64,000 nt of DNA from Calliphora vicina (taxonomy: Eukaryota > Arthropoda > Insecta > Diptera > Calliphoridae): NCBI RefSeq assembly GCF_958450345.1, contig NC_088784.1:45322278-45386277 (forward strand), written 5' to 3'. This document shows, piece after piece, positions 11,922 to 22,412 of the stretch; position 1 is the first letter of the stretch, and the number at the start of each line of letters is the position of its first letter. Under the pieces are notes generated by a model, which saw nothing but the letters and a program-made list of their open reading frames with translations, did not search any database and was not told the origin of the DNA. The translations under genes were made by a program, and so were the position numbers.

Positions 11922-13026
11922 ATTGTGATGTTTCAAGAGATAGAATTCGACCATATTTACCTCAACAGTTCAGAAAACTCGTTTTTGATATGATTCACAA
12001 TCTTTCGCATCCGGGCATTAAGGCTACTCGCAAATTGATTTCTCAACGTTTTGTTTGGCCTCAAATGAACAAAGATTGCAAAATGTGGAATAAATCCTGC
12101 AAGTCTTGTCAAAAAACAAAAATTACGAAGCACAATAAAAGTAAACCAGGTAACTTCCCAATAACCTCACAGAGATTTATGGTCAAACATATGGATTTAG
12201 TTGGTCCATTCCCACAATCTGAAGGATTTACTTACATACTGACAATCATTGATCGTTTCTCAAGATAGCCAGAAGCCATTCCCTTACACGATTGTACAGC
12301 AGAATCAGTAACGTCTGCATTTGTAAATAATTGGATATCAAGATTTGGCTGTCCTGATACAATCATTTGTGATCGAGGTAGACAATTTACTTCAAAAACT
12401 TTTAATGATGTATTAAAATCTATTGACACGAAAATTCAACACACCACAGCATACCACCCACAATCCATTGGAATGGTAGAGCGGTTCCATAGAACTCTCA
12501 AAACGTCAATATCATGTCATGTCATGTCCACTGTAGGGACTAAGACATTACCGATAGTGTTATTAGGGTTACGTGCATCTTTTAAGGAAGATCTACAAGC
12601 CTCAGCAGCAGAATTTGTATATGGTGAAAATGTGAATTTCTAGAATCGAAATTGTCAAATTTGCAGTCACTTTCAACATTTATTTTGTCATTAAAGGAAG
12701 TAATTAAAACCCTAAATCCACAACTTTCAACTAACCTTTCTAATACAATTTTTAAATTCAAAAACATGAGTGAATGCAAATTCGTTTGGATAAGAGATGA
12801 TGCGATTAAAAAACCACTTCAACCTAAATATGTAGGTCCATACGAAGTAATCAAGAGACATGAAAAATATTTTTCACTTAATAAAAAAGGAAAAGAAGAC
12901 AACGTGTCTATTGATAGAACTAAACCAGCATTCGAAATCAATGAAATTATTCACGAACCAGTAATTCAAAATTCTAAAAACCAATCCAAACCTTCAAAAC
13001 ATTCAAAAAAAGTGACTTTTATATAG
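11922..13026 (+). pseudogene. Integrase of the CsRn1-type element
   Basis: The zinc-binding HHCC region is at about 11990-12115 (HNLSHPGIKATRKL, CKSCQK). Catalytic acidic residues are seen in MDLVGPF, ICDRGRQF and GMVERFHR. Stops at about 12268 and 12640 and a short duplication of CATGTCATGTC near 12510 break the frame. The C-terminal GPY-type segment KPLQPKYVGPYEVI and VSIDRTKPAF is at 12810-12930. Confidence 0.85.
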
Positions 13027-13037
13027 AGGGGGAATAA

Positions 13038-13195
13038 TGTAGTGTACAAACTACAACTACAATTTTTATTTCTACAAATTATATTTTAATCTTTTTACCA
13101 TTGTTATTTGTTTTATGTTTTATGAAAAATTTTCAATAAAATTATTATTCTTGATTTAAATTTTAAAAAGGAAACACATAAATATTTTCTCTACA
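13038..13195 (+). repeat. 3' LTR of the CsRn1-type element
   Basis: Preceded by the purine tract AGAGGGGGAATAA. Ends at 13195 before the duplicated AGAT. Confidence 0.92.
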
Positions 13196-13292
13196 AGATA
13201 TTTCTAGTTGCTTTTCGTTTGCTCATTTACAAGCAGCACAGAATAATCTTTATTTAATTTATTTCTTCTAGTTTTTTCCCTTTTTTATATAT

Positions 13293-13892
13293 TGTTACGT
13301 TTTAACCTTTTCAAAACGCTGGTTTATTTCCTTTAAATAAACCGGATACTTTTGATTGCAAATAAAAGCCGTTTAGTAGTTTAAAAATTGTAACAACTCT
13401 TTATTTCTTTAAAATGTACAACAACAACAGAATTAAATAGCCACACAATGTTTTTTTATACACGTTTATAAATTCTCAGAATTACAGACACAATTTATAA
13501 TGTACACGAATTTACTTGAAACAAACACAACACACTTTAAGGCACTTAGATGATGTTTCTTCGAAAAGCGTCTCTGATCAACTCACTAACGACTGCAACC
13601 TCTGCCACTATTTATAACACTGCATTACCATCTAGAAAGCTCTTTAACTGTCAAAGTTCTAATATTCTAGATCATACGCCATCTGTGGTGTACTTTCTAC
13701 AATGTTCTTTAACTGATTATTCGAACTCGAATACAGCGTTGCCAACTTACAATCAAATCAACTGAAAGCTTTTATTTAACAATGCCCACAGATATGTTAC
13801 AGTTTTACAGCACTGTTACTTGAAAGCATTATGCTACTTTTAAATCAGCCGTTAAAATCGTTATATTTGAATTCAAGTACAATTTCGTAACA
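13293..13892 (-). repeat. 3' LTR (left copy)
   Basis: TG...CA ended on both strands. The only difference seen from 16330-16929 is AATTCTCAG here versus AATTCCCAG there (about 13477/16513). Confidence 0.95.
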
Positions 13893-13905
13893 CTGCCCCC
13901 CGCTT
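13893..13905 (-). promoter_or_regulatory. Polypurine tract
   Basis: On the minus strand AAGCGGGGGGCAG directly precedes the 3' LTR. It overlaps the last codons of the ORF. Confidence 0.85.
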
Positions 13906-16294
13906 AAGCCTGTTCGTCCCGAATAGGCATAGATTCACTTCTCCCATATGCAGCTAGTCGTTCTAGATGTACGACCTTAATTCCCGATATCAGTCTTCCA
14001 CATTTCCGTATTCTATAAACCATGTCGTCCAATTTCTTAACTGCCCTATGTGGTCCTTTGCAGTAATTCCTTAATTTGGATGACAAACCCTTATTACTTT
14101 GTGAGCTATATCTGGTTTTCATTTGATCATTTATCATTTTAATTCGGCTCCGAACGAGTTCATGCATTTCTTTTTCTGCTGAAGCACCTTCACCCATCTT
14201 AGAACCCGGCCTGATGATCTTTTCTCTGCGGGACAGACCTATCTCTCCAACATTAACCATTCTGACGTTGCACTGTTCAACGAGGGCCTCCATTGTTACA
14301 TGGCCACTTCTCACATCCGCTGGTTCCAACACCAATAAACCATTGTCTATACAATCTTCCACTTCCTCACGGGCCCACACCAAATCCTCTGACTGCGGTG
14401 GCAACCTTTTGTGCTCAACGAAAACTAACTTTCTTACTTGAGACTTGCTCTCATATCCGACGTCAAGGGGTATTTTAACATTTCGCCAATTCATGACTTT
14501 TTGTCCCATATCCAAAGTAATGCTGTGATTAATCATGAAGTCTGCACCAATGATTACTTCGTCCACAATATCGGCAACAACAAAGACATGATTTACGCTA
14601 ATACCACCAATAGTTAGTTTCACATTAACTTTACCATGGACAGTGGCAGGCTCTCCAGTAGCGGTGCGTAGACTTACATTGCAAATTGGTTCCATCGATT
14701 TCTTTACTAAATCTGTTCTGATGATAGACTGCGACGCTCCCGTGTCCATAGTAAGGATGTGCTTCCGACCGTTGATGTACCCACTAGCAGTAAGATTGTT
14801 ATTTTCCTGCTGCAGTACTGATATGGAGATGGTAGGGCCATCAGGTGTGGGTGTCAGATCCTGTCCCTCAGTGTTAGCTCGCTTTAAAGGTGGCTCCTGT
14901 AATACTTGATGATTCGCCAACTGGTTATTTCTTGATGGTGAAACATATCTGATTCGCTTTCTTGGTGCTCTGCAGTTTCGCTGAATGTGACCCATTTTTC
15001 CACAGTTATAACATTTAACTTTGGCTTTAGTTTGTCTTTTACTTAAAGCCTTTAAAACTGCCTCTTTTAATTCCTTTAATTCGTTGACCATACTTCTATC
15101 ATTTTCAGCGACAACCTCGATTTTCCACACATTACACACCTGGGGCTTTGAAATTATCTTTGCAGTTTCTTGTACCAGCGCGAATGAGACGGTTTCAAAG
15201 AATGATGACTTTGGTGTGGCACATACCACATATTTTATCTCTGGATCGCGAATACCATTCACAAATGCCTCTATCTTCAAATGCTCCAAAATCGGATGGT
15301 TCTCCCCTGGATAAATAAGCTGTAGCAAACGCTCGATTTTCATCGCAAAATCTTGTAGCGTCTCATTGGCATTCTGCACTCTACCACGCAATTCCATTCG
15401 GTATAATTCTTTTTTATGTTCGCCACCGTACTTACGTTTTAGCGCCTCCATTATGTCATCATAACAATTTCTGTTGCTTGCTGGTACGCTTTCAAGAACT
15501 ACTGCTGCATTCCCTTTTAAGGCCAAAATCAATTCTATAGCTTTTTCTTCATTGTTCCACATGTTTCTAATGGCAACTGTATCAAACTGGAATTTGAACA
15601 CATTAAATGGTGTAGTGCCATCAAAACTAGGGGCCTTTATTCTACTAGAGGATTCTGGAATAATTCGTACCGCTCCTTCTTGATACTGATGACTATTCAC
15701 TTTTGTTACCAAGTCGGACACCTTTTTGTCAATTTCATCCATTCTGTTGTTAATAACTGCTCCTTCTTGACATTGAACATTAATCACTTTTGTTTCTAAG
15801 TCCGAAACCTTTTTATCAATGACATCCACTCTGCAGTTAATAACCTCAGACATTTCCTGAATTTTCTCATATGTTACTCTAGAAGATTCTTGAAGTTTCA
15901 CTTCCATTTCCGCTAAGTGTTTTATAGTTTCTTTGACTTCAGCTTTAACCTCAGAACGAAGTTTCTCATTGTCGGCAAGAAGTTTCTCATTGTTGACTCT
16001 AGATGTTTTTTGAACTTCTGCTTTAACTTCAGACAGAAGTTTCTCGTTGGCTGTTTCCATTTTTTCCATCATAGCCGCGAACATTGTACTTAAATCCATG
16101 CTGCTTGTTGTTGAACGTGTAGAAACTTCCATTTCTTCCTTATAATCGAATTCGTAAGCACCGATGTCAATATCACGCCGTTTGAATTCGTCTATAAGCC
16201 TCTTTTGCAATTCTGCCTTGTTACCTGCTGTTGGTAGCTCCAACTTACTCAGTTCCTTCTTGAGTTGTTCAACTTTCAGTTCCTCAAACTTCAT
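13904..16294 (-). CDS. Gag-protease polyprotein fused to an integrase C-terminus
   Basis: 796 residues, no internal stop. Residues 1-36 look like a SAP DNA-binding motif (LKKELSKLELPTAGNKAELQ). Residues about 72-205 are a repetitive coiled coil, including two related units with VIDKKVSDLETKV and EIDKKVSDLVTKV. A retrotransposon Gag capsid region spans about 220-390, and a CCHC knuckle C428-C431-H436-C441 follows. The protease has catalytic MDTGASQS at 516-523 and IIGADF at 581-586. From about 640 the sequence passes with no reverse transcriptase into a GPY-type integrase tail (about 713-783, ending VVHLERLAAYG). The coding is intact and probably functional for particle formation; the fusion looks like a large internal deletion that kept frame. 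Confidence 0.92.
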   Translation of the reverse strand: MKFEELKVEQLKKELSKLELPTAGNKAELQKRLIDEFKRRDIDIGAYEFDYKEEMEVSTRSTTSSMDLSTMFAAMMEKMETANEKLLSEVKAEVQKTSRVNNEKLLADNEKLRSEVKAEVKETIKHLAEMEVKLQESSRVTYEKIQEMSEVINCRVDVIDKKVSDLETKVINVQCQEGAVINNRMDEIDKKVSDLVTKVNSHQYQEGAVRIIPESSSRIKAPSFDGTTPFNVFKFQFDTVAIRNMWNNEEKAIELILALKGNAAVVLESVPASNRNCYDDIMEALKRKYGGEHKKELYRMELRGRVQNANETLQDFAMKIERLLQLIYPGENHPILEHLKIEAFVNGIRDPEIKYVVCATPKSSFFETVSFALVQETAKIISKPQVCNVWKIEVVAENDRSMVNELKELKEAVLKALSKRQTKAKVKCYNCGKMGHIQRNCRAPRKRIRYVSPSRNNQLANHQVLQEPPLKRANTEGQDLTPTPDGPTISISVLQQENNNLTASGYINGRKHILTMDTGASQSIIRTDLVKKSMEPICNVSLRTATGEPATVHGKVNVKLTIGGISVNHVFVVADIVDEVIIGADFMINHSITLDMGQKVMNWRNVKIPLDVGYESKSQVRKLVFVEHKRLPPQSEDLVWAREEVEDCIDNGLLVLEPADVRSGHVTMEALVEQCNVRMVNVGEIGLSRREKIIRPGSKMGEGASAEKEMHELVRSRIKMINDQMKTRYSSQSNKGLSSKLRNYCKGPHRAVKKLDDMVYRIRKCGRLISGIKVVHLERLAAYGRSESMPIRDEQA

Positions 16295-16310
16295 GCTTAT
16301 TAATTTGCAA

Positions 16311-16329
16311 TCCTACTTCTGACACCAAT
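16311..16329 (-). promoter_or_regulatory. Primer-binding site, tRNA-Leu-like
   Basis: Immediately inside the 5' LTR the minus strand reads ATTGGTGTCAGAAGTAGGA. TGGTGTCAGAAGT complements the 3' end of leucine-type tRNAs; the tRNA assignment is from memory. Confidence 0.6.
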
Positions 16330-16929
16330 TGTTACGTTTTAACCTTTTCAAAACGCTGGTTTATTTCCTTTAAATAAACCGGATACTTTTGATTGCAAAT
16401 AAAAGCCGTTTAGTAGTTTAAAAATTGTAACAACTCTTTATTTCTTTAAAATGTACAACAACAACAGAATTAAATAGCCACACAATGTTTTTTTATACAC
16501 GTTTATAAATTCCCAGAATTACAGACACAATTTATAATGTACACGAATTTACTTGAAACAAACACAACACACTTTAAGGCACTTAGATGATGTTTCTTCG
16601 AAAAGCGTCTCTGATCAACTCACTAACGACTGCAACCTCTGCCACTATTTATAACACTGCATTACCATCTAGAAAGCTCTTTAACTGTCAAAGTTCTAAT
16701 ATTCTAGATCATACGCCATCTGTGGTGTACTTTCTACAATGTTCTTTAACTGATTATTCGAACTCGAATACAGCGTTGCCAACTTACAATCAAATCAACT
16801 GAAAGCTTTTATTTAACAATGCCCACAGATATGTTACAGTTTTACAGCACTGTTACTTGAAAGCATTATGCTACTTTTAAATCAGCCGTTAAAATCGTTA
16901 TATTTGAATTCAAGTACAATTTCGTAACA
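16330..16929 (-). repeat. 5' LTR (right copy)
   Basis: 600 bp, pair of 13293-13892. Confidence 0.95.
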
Positions 16930-17304
16930 ATATGTATGTACATTAGGGTGACCAGATCTCATATGGGGGGAAACAATATCGGAATCTTGTTTGTCTGGAC
17001 CCCACAAAACGATTCTCCTTTCCAGATATTGAGATAGCCGAAATTTGAGTTGGATTAAACGACGTTAACCCGTGCCGCTAGTCGCTCAAAGTTTTGAAAT
17101 GCATTTAAAGGGTAAAAAAATGCAATTTTTTCAGTTTTTGTAAAAATTTTGCCATTAAAGTATTACTTTTGCAATTGAATTTAAAAGAATAGACACACAT
17201 TTGTCGTTCTAATAAGATATAAAAGACTAAAATTGGTTAAAAAATGTTAAAGTTATTAAAAATTCCCCAGGCCATTAATGTGTCTTAGGCCACTAGAACA
17301 AGAA

Positions 17305-18650
17305 ATGTATGAACAAAATTTTTTTTTACCGGAATTTCAAATATCCATTTTAAAATTTTTCAAAATTTTGTTAAAAAAATATCAGAATTTGTTTATATTT
17401 ACATTGGGATTTATTCGCAATACAATAGGGGAAAAATGTGAAAAAAGTATGACAATACCTCCTATATTTTTTCCGTACCTTCGATTTAAATTTTTTGACC
17501 ATGTTTTGGCGAATGAGCCCAATTTCCTTACTGTTATGCATTTTAAGTAAAACCTGTTCAGAGCATTATAGTACAGGTAATTTTAAATTCAGTCGGAAAG
17601 TTTTACTAAAATCGGAAAACGTTAACCCTTAAATCGTGAAGATAAATTTTTTCAATATTTGGAATTTTTCATGGAAAGATAGCGAAATGTTATATATTTT
17701 TGGGTCGATTTTGATGAAACGTAAGAAAAATGTAACACAAAGTCTAGTATTTACAATAACAGCACAAAAATTAAAATTAACCCTTAATAGCACTTGTGGT
17801 TAAAATGACCCCAACTTTTAAAATCACGAAAAACCCAGTCAATATGAATGAAGCTAATTTTAATGTTTTTCAGAATTAAATAAACTGAATCATTTAAGTT
17901 ATTTTTGAAATTAAATAAATCAAAAGTATACTAAAGGGTTAAAATCGATTTTATTCTTCAAAAATCACACAATATTTTGCCGTTAAAAAATGTGTGGTCT
18001 AAAATGATAAAAATTGTGAACTTTTTTCAAAATAGCTTATTAATACTATTTTCTAATACAGAATACAATATTTTAAAGTTTGTTTCTTTTAAAAAACTAA
18101 TTTTGATCAGCACTATTGAAAATGGCAAGGTTTTTTTATGGTTTTAAAAGTTGAGGGTCATTTTAACCCCAAGTTCTATTAAGGGTTAATTTTAATTTGT
18201 ATACTGTTATTGTAAATCCTAGACTTTGTGTTATATTTTTCTTAAGTTTCATCAAAATCGGCCCAAAAATATATAACATTTCGCTATCTTTCCATGAAAA
18301 ATTCCAAATATTGAAAAAATTTATCTTCACGATTTAAGGGTTAACGTTTTCCGATTTTAGTAAAACTTTCCGACTGAATTTAAAATTACCTGTACTATAA
18401 TATTCTGAACAGCTTTTACTTAAAATGCATAACAGTAAGGAAATTCGGCTCATTCGCCAAAATATGGTCAAAAAATTAGTTTTTTTCGAAAATCGCAAAA
18501 TTTAAATCGAAGATACGGAAAAACTATAGGAGGTATTGTATTGCCAATAAATCACAATGTGAATATCAAAAAATTTTGATATTTTTTTTAACAAAATTTT
18601 GAAATATTTTAAAATGGATATTTGAAATTGCGGTTAAAAAAATAATTTTT
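17305..18650. repeat. Large inner palindrome of the piggyBac-like element
   Basis: 17310-17830 pairs with about 18160-18645 in inverse orientation (for example TTTTCATGGAAAGATAGCGA on the left and its complement at about 18280), with a loop of about 330 bp. It may be part of the host element or a separate foldback insertion; no duplication settles this. Confidence 0.85.
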
Positions 18651-18679
18651 TTTTTGGTCATACCAATAGGTTAACGATA

Positions 18680-20302
18680 CACAGTGGTTTAGAAATTTTT
18701 TTTTTGGTAATAATTTGGTATCTCGGGAACTATTGGAGATATTATTACAAAATTTCACATGGCTAGAGCTGAGGTGTTTTTGAGATGAATTACATTTGTT
18801 CAGCTTCCTAGGGGTAATACGGGCCAGTTTGTGCCCCCTCAAATTTGGTCACCTCGGGTCTCAAAATTTTTAAAAAAATCCCCAAAAATTCATTTATGAT
18901 CCGAATGAGCTGAAATTTAAAATATAAATAGTCCTTGAGAAGATCTACAAAAAATACGCTTACATGTGTAGGTTATCTCCTTCAGTTGAAGAGATATTTA
19001 GGCTTATTTATTTTTTTTTTAATTTTGCTCGATTTTTTTTTGTTTTTTAGATATGGCGGCCCTACGGAGGGTCGTAAATATCAGCTATATTGGCAATAAA
19101 ATTATAAATAAAATAAAAAAACTTGGTAACAGTTATCTCGTCCGTGTAAAAAGTTACACGCATCCAAATTTGGAACATGTAAAATGGGCCTAATTTTTTA
19201 CGATTTTTCCTAAAAAAGTCCCTATATTTTTTCTTTTGTAGAAACAAATTTTCTTTGGGACTATATACAATTTGTATATGTTCCGGAAAGAAAACTTAAT
19301 GCAAAAGCATGTAAAGTAAAATTGGGCTCACTTAAGCGGACACAGTATCCCCAGACCTATCCAAACTTGGACAATTTTGAAAAAAATATTTAGGTTTCAG
19401 TAAAAAATTCTAAAAAGGCAAAGCACCGATCCTCGAAAAAGTTCCGTATTTGTATAACCCTATATGTTGTTTAAATACTTAGAAAGTTGTTTTACTATCA
19501 CACGGTAAATAGCGTCACAGTAGGCACTTTTCTAAAAAAACTCAGTTTTTGGAACACATTTTCTCCGTTTTAGGAATTTCGGTATTTGAAAATAAAAAAT
19601 GTCAAAAATTATAATGTCATTAATTTAAGGACATTTGGATCTAAATTAGTTCCCAATTTTGTTATGATATCTTTAACCGTTAAAATTTTACATTAAATCA
19701 AATTTTATATTTTTATTCGTGGAAAATCACCATATGAAAGTTTTTTTAGTTTTTAAGGTAAATGAAGTCCCAAAATTTTATAAAATTATTTAATTTTACT
19801 AAAATATCAATCCTCAGGTCATAATGTTTTCAACAGTATCAAATACTTATATAAAAAGCCTTTATTTACTCCTCAGAAGTTCCACAAACCTTGCCCGCTT
19901 TGACAAATTTGTACATTTTTTCATATAATGCGTACAAAATGTTATTAACATATCAAATGTAAATTTTGAATTCAAACACATACTGACTTAACAGAAATTT
20001 TAGTGTAACAGATTTTTGCACGCATTATATGAAAAAACGTACAAATTTGTCAAAGCGGGCAAGGTTTGTGGAACTTCTGAGGAGTAAATAAAGGCTTTTT
20101 ATATAAGTATTTGATACTGTTGAAAACATTATGACCTGAGGATTGAGGGGGCACAAACTGGCCCGTATTACCCCTAGGAAGCTGAAAAAATGTAATTCAA
20201 CTCAAAAACACCTCAGCTCTAACCATGTGAAATTTTGTAATAATATCTCCAATAGTTCCCGAGATACCGAATTATTTCCAAAAAAGTTTCTAAACCACTG
20301 TG
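18680..20302. mobile_element. Transib-like non-autonomous element (ends CACAGTGG), copy 1
   Basis: Flanked by the exact 5-bp duplication CGATA (18675-18679, 20303-20307). Starts CACAGTGGTTTAGAAA and ends with its complement TTTCTAAACCACTGTG. Terminal repeats extend about 165-185 bp (to about 18845 and from about 20140). A 5-bp duplication with CAC ends is the Transib pattern. The interior has a further palindrome (19799-20146). No transposase frame seen. Confidence 0.82.
19799..20146. repeat. Palindrome within the Transib-like element
   Basis: 19799-19936 pairs with about 20010-20146, around landmarks such as CTCCTCAGAAGTTCCACAAA and its complement. Loop about 75 bp. Confidence 0.85.
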
Positions 20303-20641
20303 CGATATTCTACGAAGACAGAAAGTCATATATGTACAAGTAAATATGGATATATGTACGTTAAGCAAAAATGAGCTTTTATTTTAATATTTCTTGAAAT
20401 ATGTTAATTTTGTTCCTACATTGGCCTGGGGAATTTTTAATAACTTTAACATTTTTTAACCAATTTTAGTCTTTTATATCTCATTAGAACGACAATTGCG
20501 TGTACATGTGCATTCTTTTAAATTAAGTTGCAAAAGTAGTTCTTTAATGGCAAAATTTTTACAAAAACTGTAAAAATTTAATTTTTTCACCCTTTAAATG
20601 CATCTCAAAACTTTGAGCGACGAGCGGCACGGGTTAACGTT

Positions 20642-21005
20642 TAATATTTAGTTGGCAGTCTTTTTTACTGAATATGTCTATTTGGCATGAAGTGGACTAA
20701 CTTTTTGGTTCTATTTTCGCCTATGTTATGTCATTCTTCCATGAAAACAGCTTTTAGCTCAGTCTTATTTGAAATTGGGCGTTTTTGGATTCTTCGCTCC
20801 AACTCCTCCAACAAATGGTTTAGGTCTGGGGACTACAGGGGGTGTGGCAAGACATGAGCCGTATTATAGGCTGGAATACATGAGCCTTTAATGATTTGGA
20901 TTCTTCGCTCCAACTCCTCCAACAAATGGTTTAGGTCTGGGGACTACAGGGGGTGTGGCAAGACATGAGCCGTATTATAGGCTGGAATACATAGCAACCT
21001 TTAAT
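20642..21005 (-). pseudogene. Tc1-type transposase C-terminal remnant with tandem duplication
   Basis: The minus strand reads pieces like VGGVGAKNPKT and, in another frame, LEELERRIQKRPISNKTE and VFMEEWHNIGENRTKKLVH, the C-terminal part of Tc1 transposases. A 111-bp unit (20784-20894, 20895-about 21005), a whole number of codons, is present twice. Not functional. Confidence 0.75.
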
Positions 21006-21127
21006 AGATTAATAGTAGTTTCAATACAAAAAATATTATTTCTGCTTTTAATGCAATCTTTAACTACAAAATTGCTGTTGTGCCTATACTTAAGTCCATC
21101 ACTGTATGTAAATATGTATATATGGTA

Positions 21128-21430
21128 TTATTGTATATCTTGAGTTACAAAACATTTATTTTGATATTTATCCCACTCGCATCCCACTAAGCGATCAAAA
21201 ATATGTTAAAGGAATAGACCTAAGCTTTATTTTGAGCAAAAATTCAAAAATTGTATGTCTTGAGTTACGAAATATTTATTTTGATAGATATCCCACTATG
21301 CGAGCAAATAGGTCTTAAAGGAAAAGACCTAAGCTTTCTTTTGGGCAAAAAAAAAAATTAAAAAATGCCCATCTTGAGTTACAAAATATTTATTTTTATA
21401 GATATCCCACTCGCATCCACAAAAGGGTCT
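21128..21430. repeat. Three imperfect tandem copies of a ~117-bp unit
   Basis: CTTGAGTTACRAAAYATTTA recurs at about 21139, 21259 and 21373, each followed by ATCCCACT. Spacing 120 and 114 bp. Confidence 0.85.
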
Positions 21431-21546
21431 TCAAGGAAAAATTGTGTCTGAATTACTATCGAATAGAACTAACCTTGGTACAAATTTCATCCCGATCGGA
21501 CATCGATTTCAAAAGTTGGTTCACTTGACATGAAATGCCCCATATA

Positions 21547-22361
21547 CAGTCAGAGTCAAAATTTAGTATACAGTAAGCATTTTCATTTATGAAGCTAAAT
21601 ATTTTAATTATAGAAAGAAAAATATAAGTTTGATTAAACTTAGAGTTTAATCTTTTATTATTTTAAAAAACTTTGTAAATTAAAATTGATTTCGTATATC
21701 AGATCAGGGCTGTATATCAGATGCAGGACCTGGCAATCTTGTATTCATTGCAATTATAATGAACAGCTGACACTACCTAGAAATTTTAAAGGACAATCTG
21801 AAAGTAAGTGCTGAAAACTTAGGTCCTGTAACACCATGGGTAGTTCGGAAAAACAAGGACCCAAAGCGCACTGCAATAATTGTTTAGAAGTGACTATTGT
21901 AGAACGTGCCTAACCAGTTATATTCACCTCCGCAATCTCAAGGCCTTAACCAAATAGAGTTCCTGTCGGAAATTTTATACCGGAATATTGGAAAATGAAG
22001 CATTTCATCTAAGGACGAACTCCGAACCCTCTTTCACGGTAGAGAGGGGGGGGGGGGAAATTACTAAAGATATAACTGAATATCTTGGAAACTCTATGAA
22101 AAGGCCGTAATTAAGCTAAATGGGGACCAACAAAATATAAACTTTTTAATTTTGACTATTGTTTTTAGGTACATTTCTCTTTTTCTCATAAATTTTCCAC
22201 GAATCAATTTTAATTTACAACGTTTTTTAAAATAATAAAAGATTAAACTCTAAGTTTAATTTTCAGTTTAATCAAACTGAATATATATTTCTTTCTATAA
22301 TTAAAATATATAGCTTCATAGATGAAAATGCTTGCTGTATACTAAATTTTGACTCTGACTG
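21547..22361. mobile_element. Tc1-like element, internally deleted, with long terminal repeats
   Basis: TA|CAGTCAGAGTCAAAATTTAG at the left and its complement ending at 22361 before TA. Terminal repeats extend about 150 bp. The plus strand at about 21920-22130 reads decayed Tc1 transposase (PPQSQGLNQIEFLSEILYRN, ISSKDELRTLF, DITEYLGNSMKR), covering the region of the last catalytic acidic residue. A run of G at about 22048 lies inside. Confidence 0.88.
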
Positions 22362-22412
22362 TATATTTGTCGTTTGTAATCCTCAATTGTAACAACTCAA
22401 TAAAATGAATAA

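Larger units (their letters stand above)
8459..13195 (+). mobile_element. CsRn1-type Ty3/gypsy LTR retrotransposon, internally deleted
   Basis: Flanked by the 4-bp duplication AGAT (8455-8458 and 13196-13199), with LTRs of 151 and 158 bp beginning TGTAGTGTAC and ending TCTCTACA. The primer-binding site, Gag with a CHCC knuckle, protease, part of the reverse transcriptase, RNase H and integrase are in order. The reverse transcriptase catalytic block is deleted and several frameshifts and stops occur. A hAT-like MITE (10977-11921) sits in pol. The LTRs differ by several substitutions and an indel, so this insertion is older than its neighbour at 13293. Confidence 0.92.
4581..13292 (-). mobile_element. 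Decayed errantivirus (gypsy-type LTR element with env), interrupted
   Basis: Read on the minus strand the order is gag remnant, aspartic protease (LIDTGASS-type core at about 7870-7910), integrase zinc-binding region, integrase C-terminal segment and an env remnant, then a polypurine tract (AAGGGGGAGG) and AGTTAC, the start of gypsy-type LTRs, at about 4590. Reverse transcriptase and RNase H are missing by internal deletion. A CsRn1-type LTR element (8459-13195) and a TA-flanked MITE (to 7239) interrupt it. The 5' LTR was not identified; the interval ends where the next LTR element begins. Frameshifts and stops are frequent, so the copy is old. Confidence 0.75.
13293..16929 (-). mobile_element. 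Young LTR element encoding only Gag-protease (plus integrase tail)
   Basis: The 4-bp duplication ATAT flanks it (13289-13292 and 16930-16933). The 600-bp LTRs differ at one position that I could see. The minus-strand order is LTR, primer-binding site, a single 796-codon ORF, purine tract, LTR. The ORF lacks reverse transcriptase, RNase H and the integrase core, so mobilisation must come from a relative in trans. Near-identity of the LTRs and the undisturbed ORF show a recent insertion. A related solo LTR is at about 57515-59689. Confidence 0.95.
17069..20633. mobile_element. piggyBac-like long-inverted-repeat element
   Basis: Termini are TTAA|CCCGTGCCGC (TTAA at 17065-17068) and GCGGCACGGG|TTAA (TTAA at 20634-20637). 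TTAA target plus CCC ends fit piggyBac. Terminal repeats pair over about 230 bp (17069-17300 with about 20400-20633). It contains a second palindrome (17305-18650) and a Transib-like insertion (18680-20302). No transposase remnant was found, so it is non-autonomous. A degraded relative lies at about 60990-61330. Confidence 0.85.

Noticed and set aside
13550..13765. 71-codon frame identical at 16587-16802
   Set aside because: It lies within the LTR on the strand opposite to the element; identity merely reflects the LTR pair.
21128..21430. Possible CRISPR-like array
   Set aside because: Three units of about 117 bp that are homologous along their whole length: a tandem repeat, not repeat-spacer structure.
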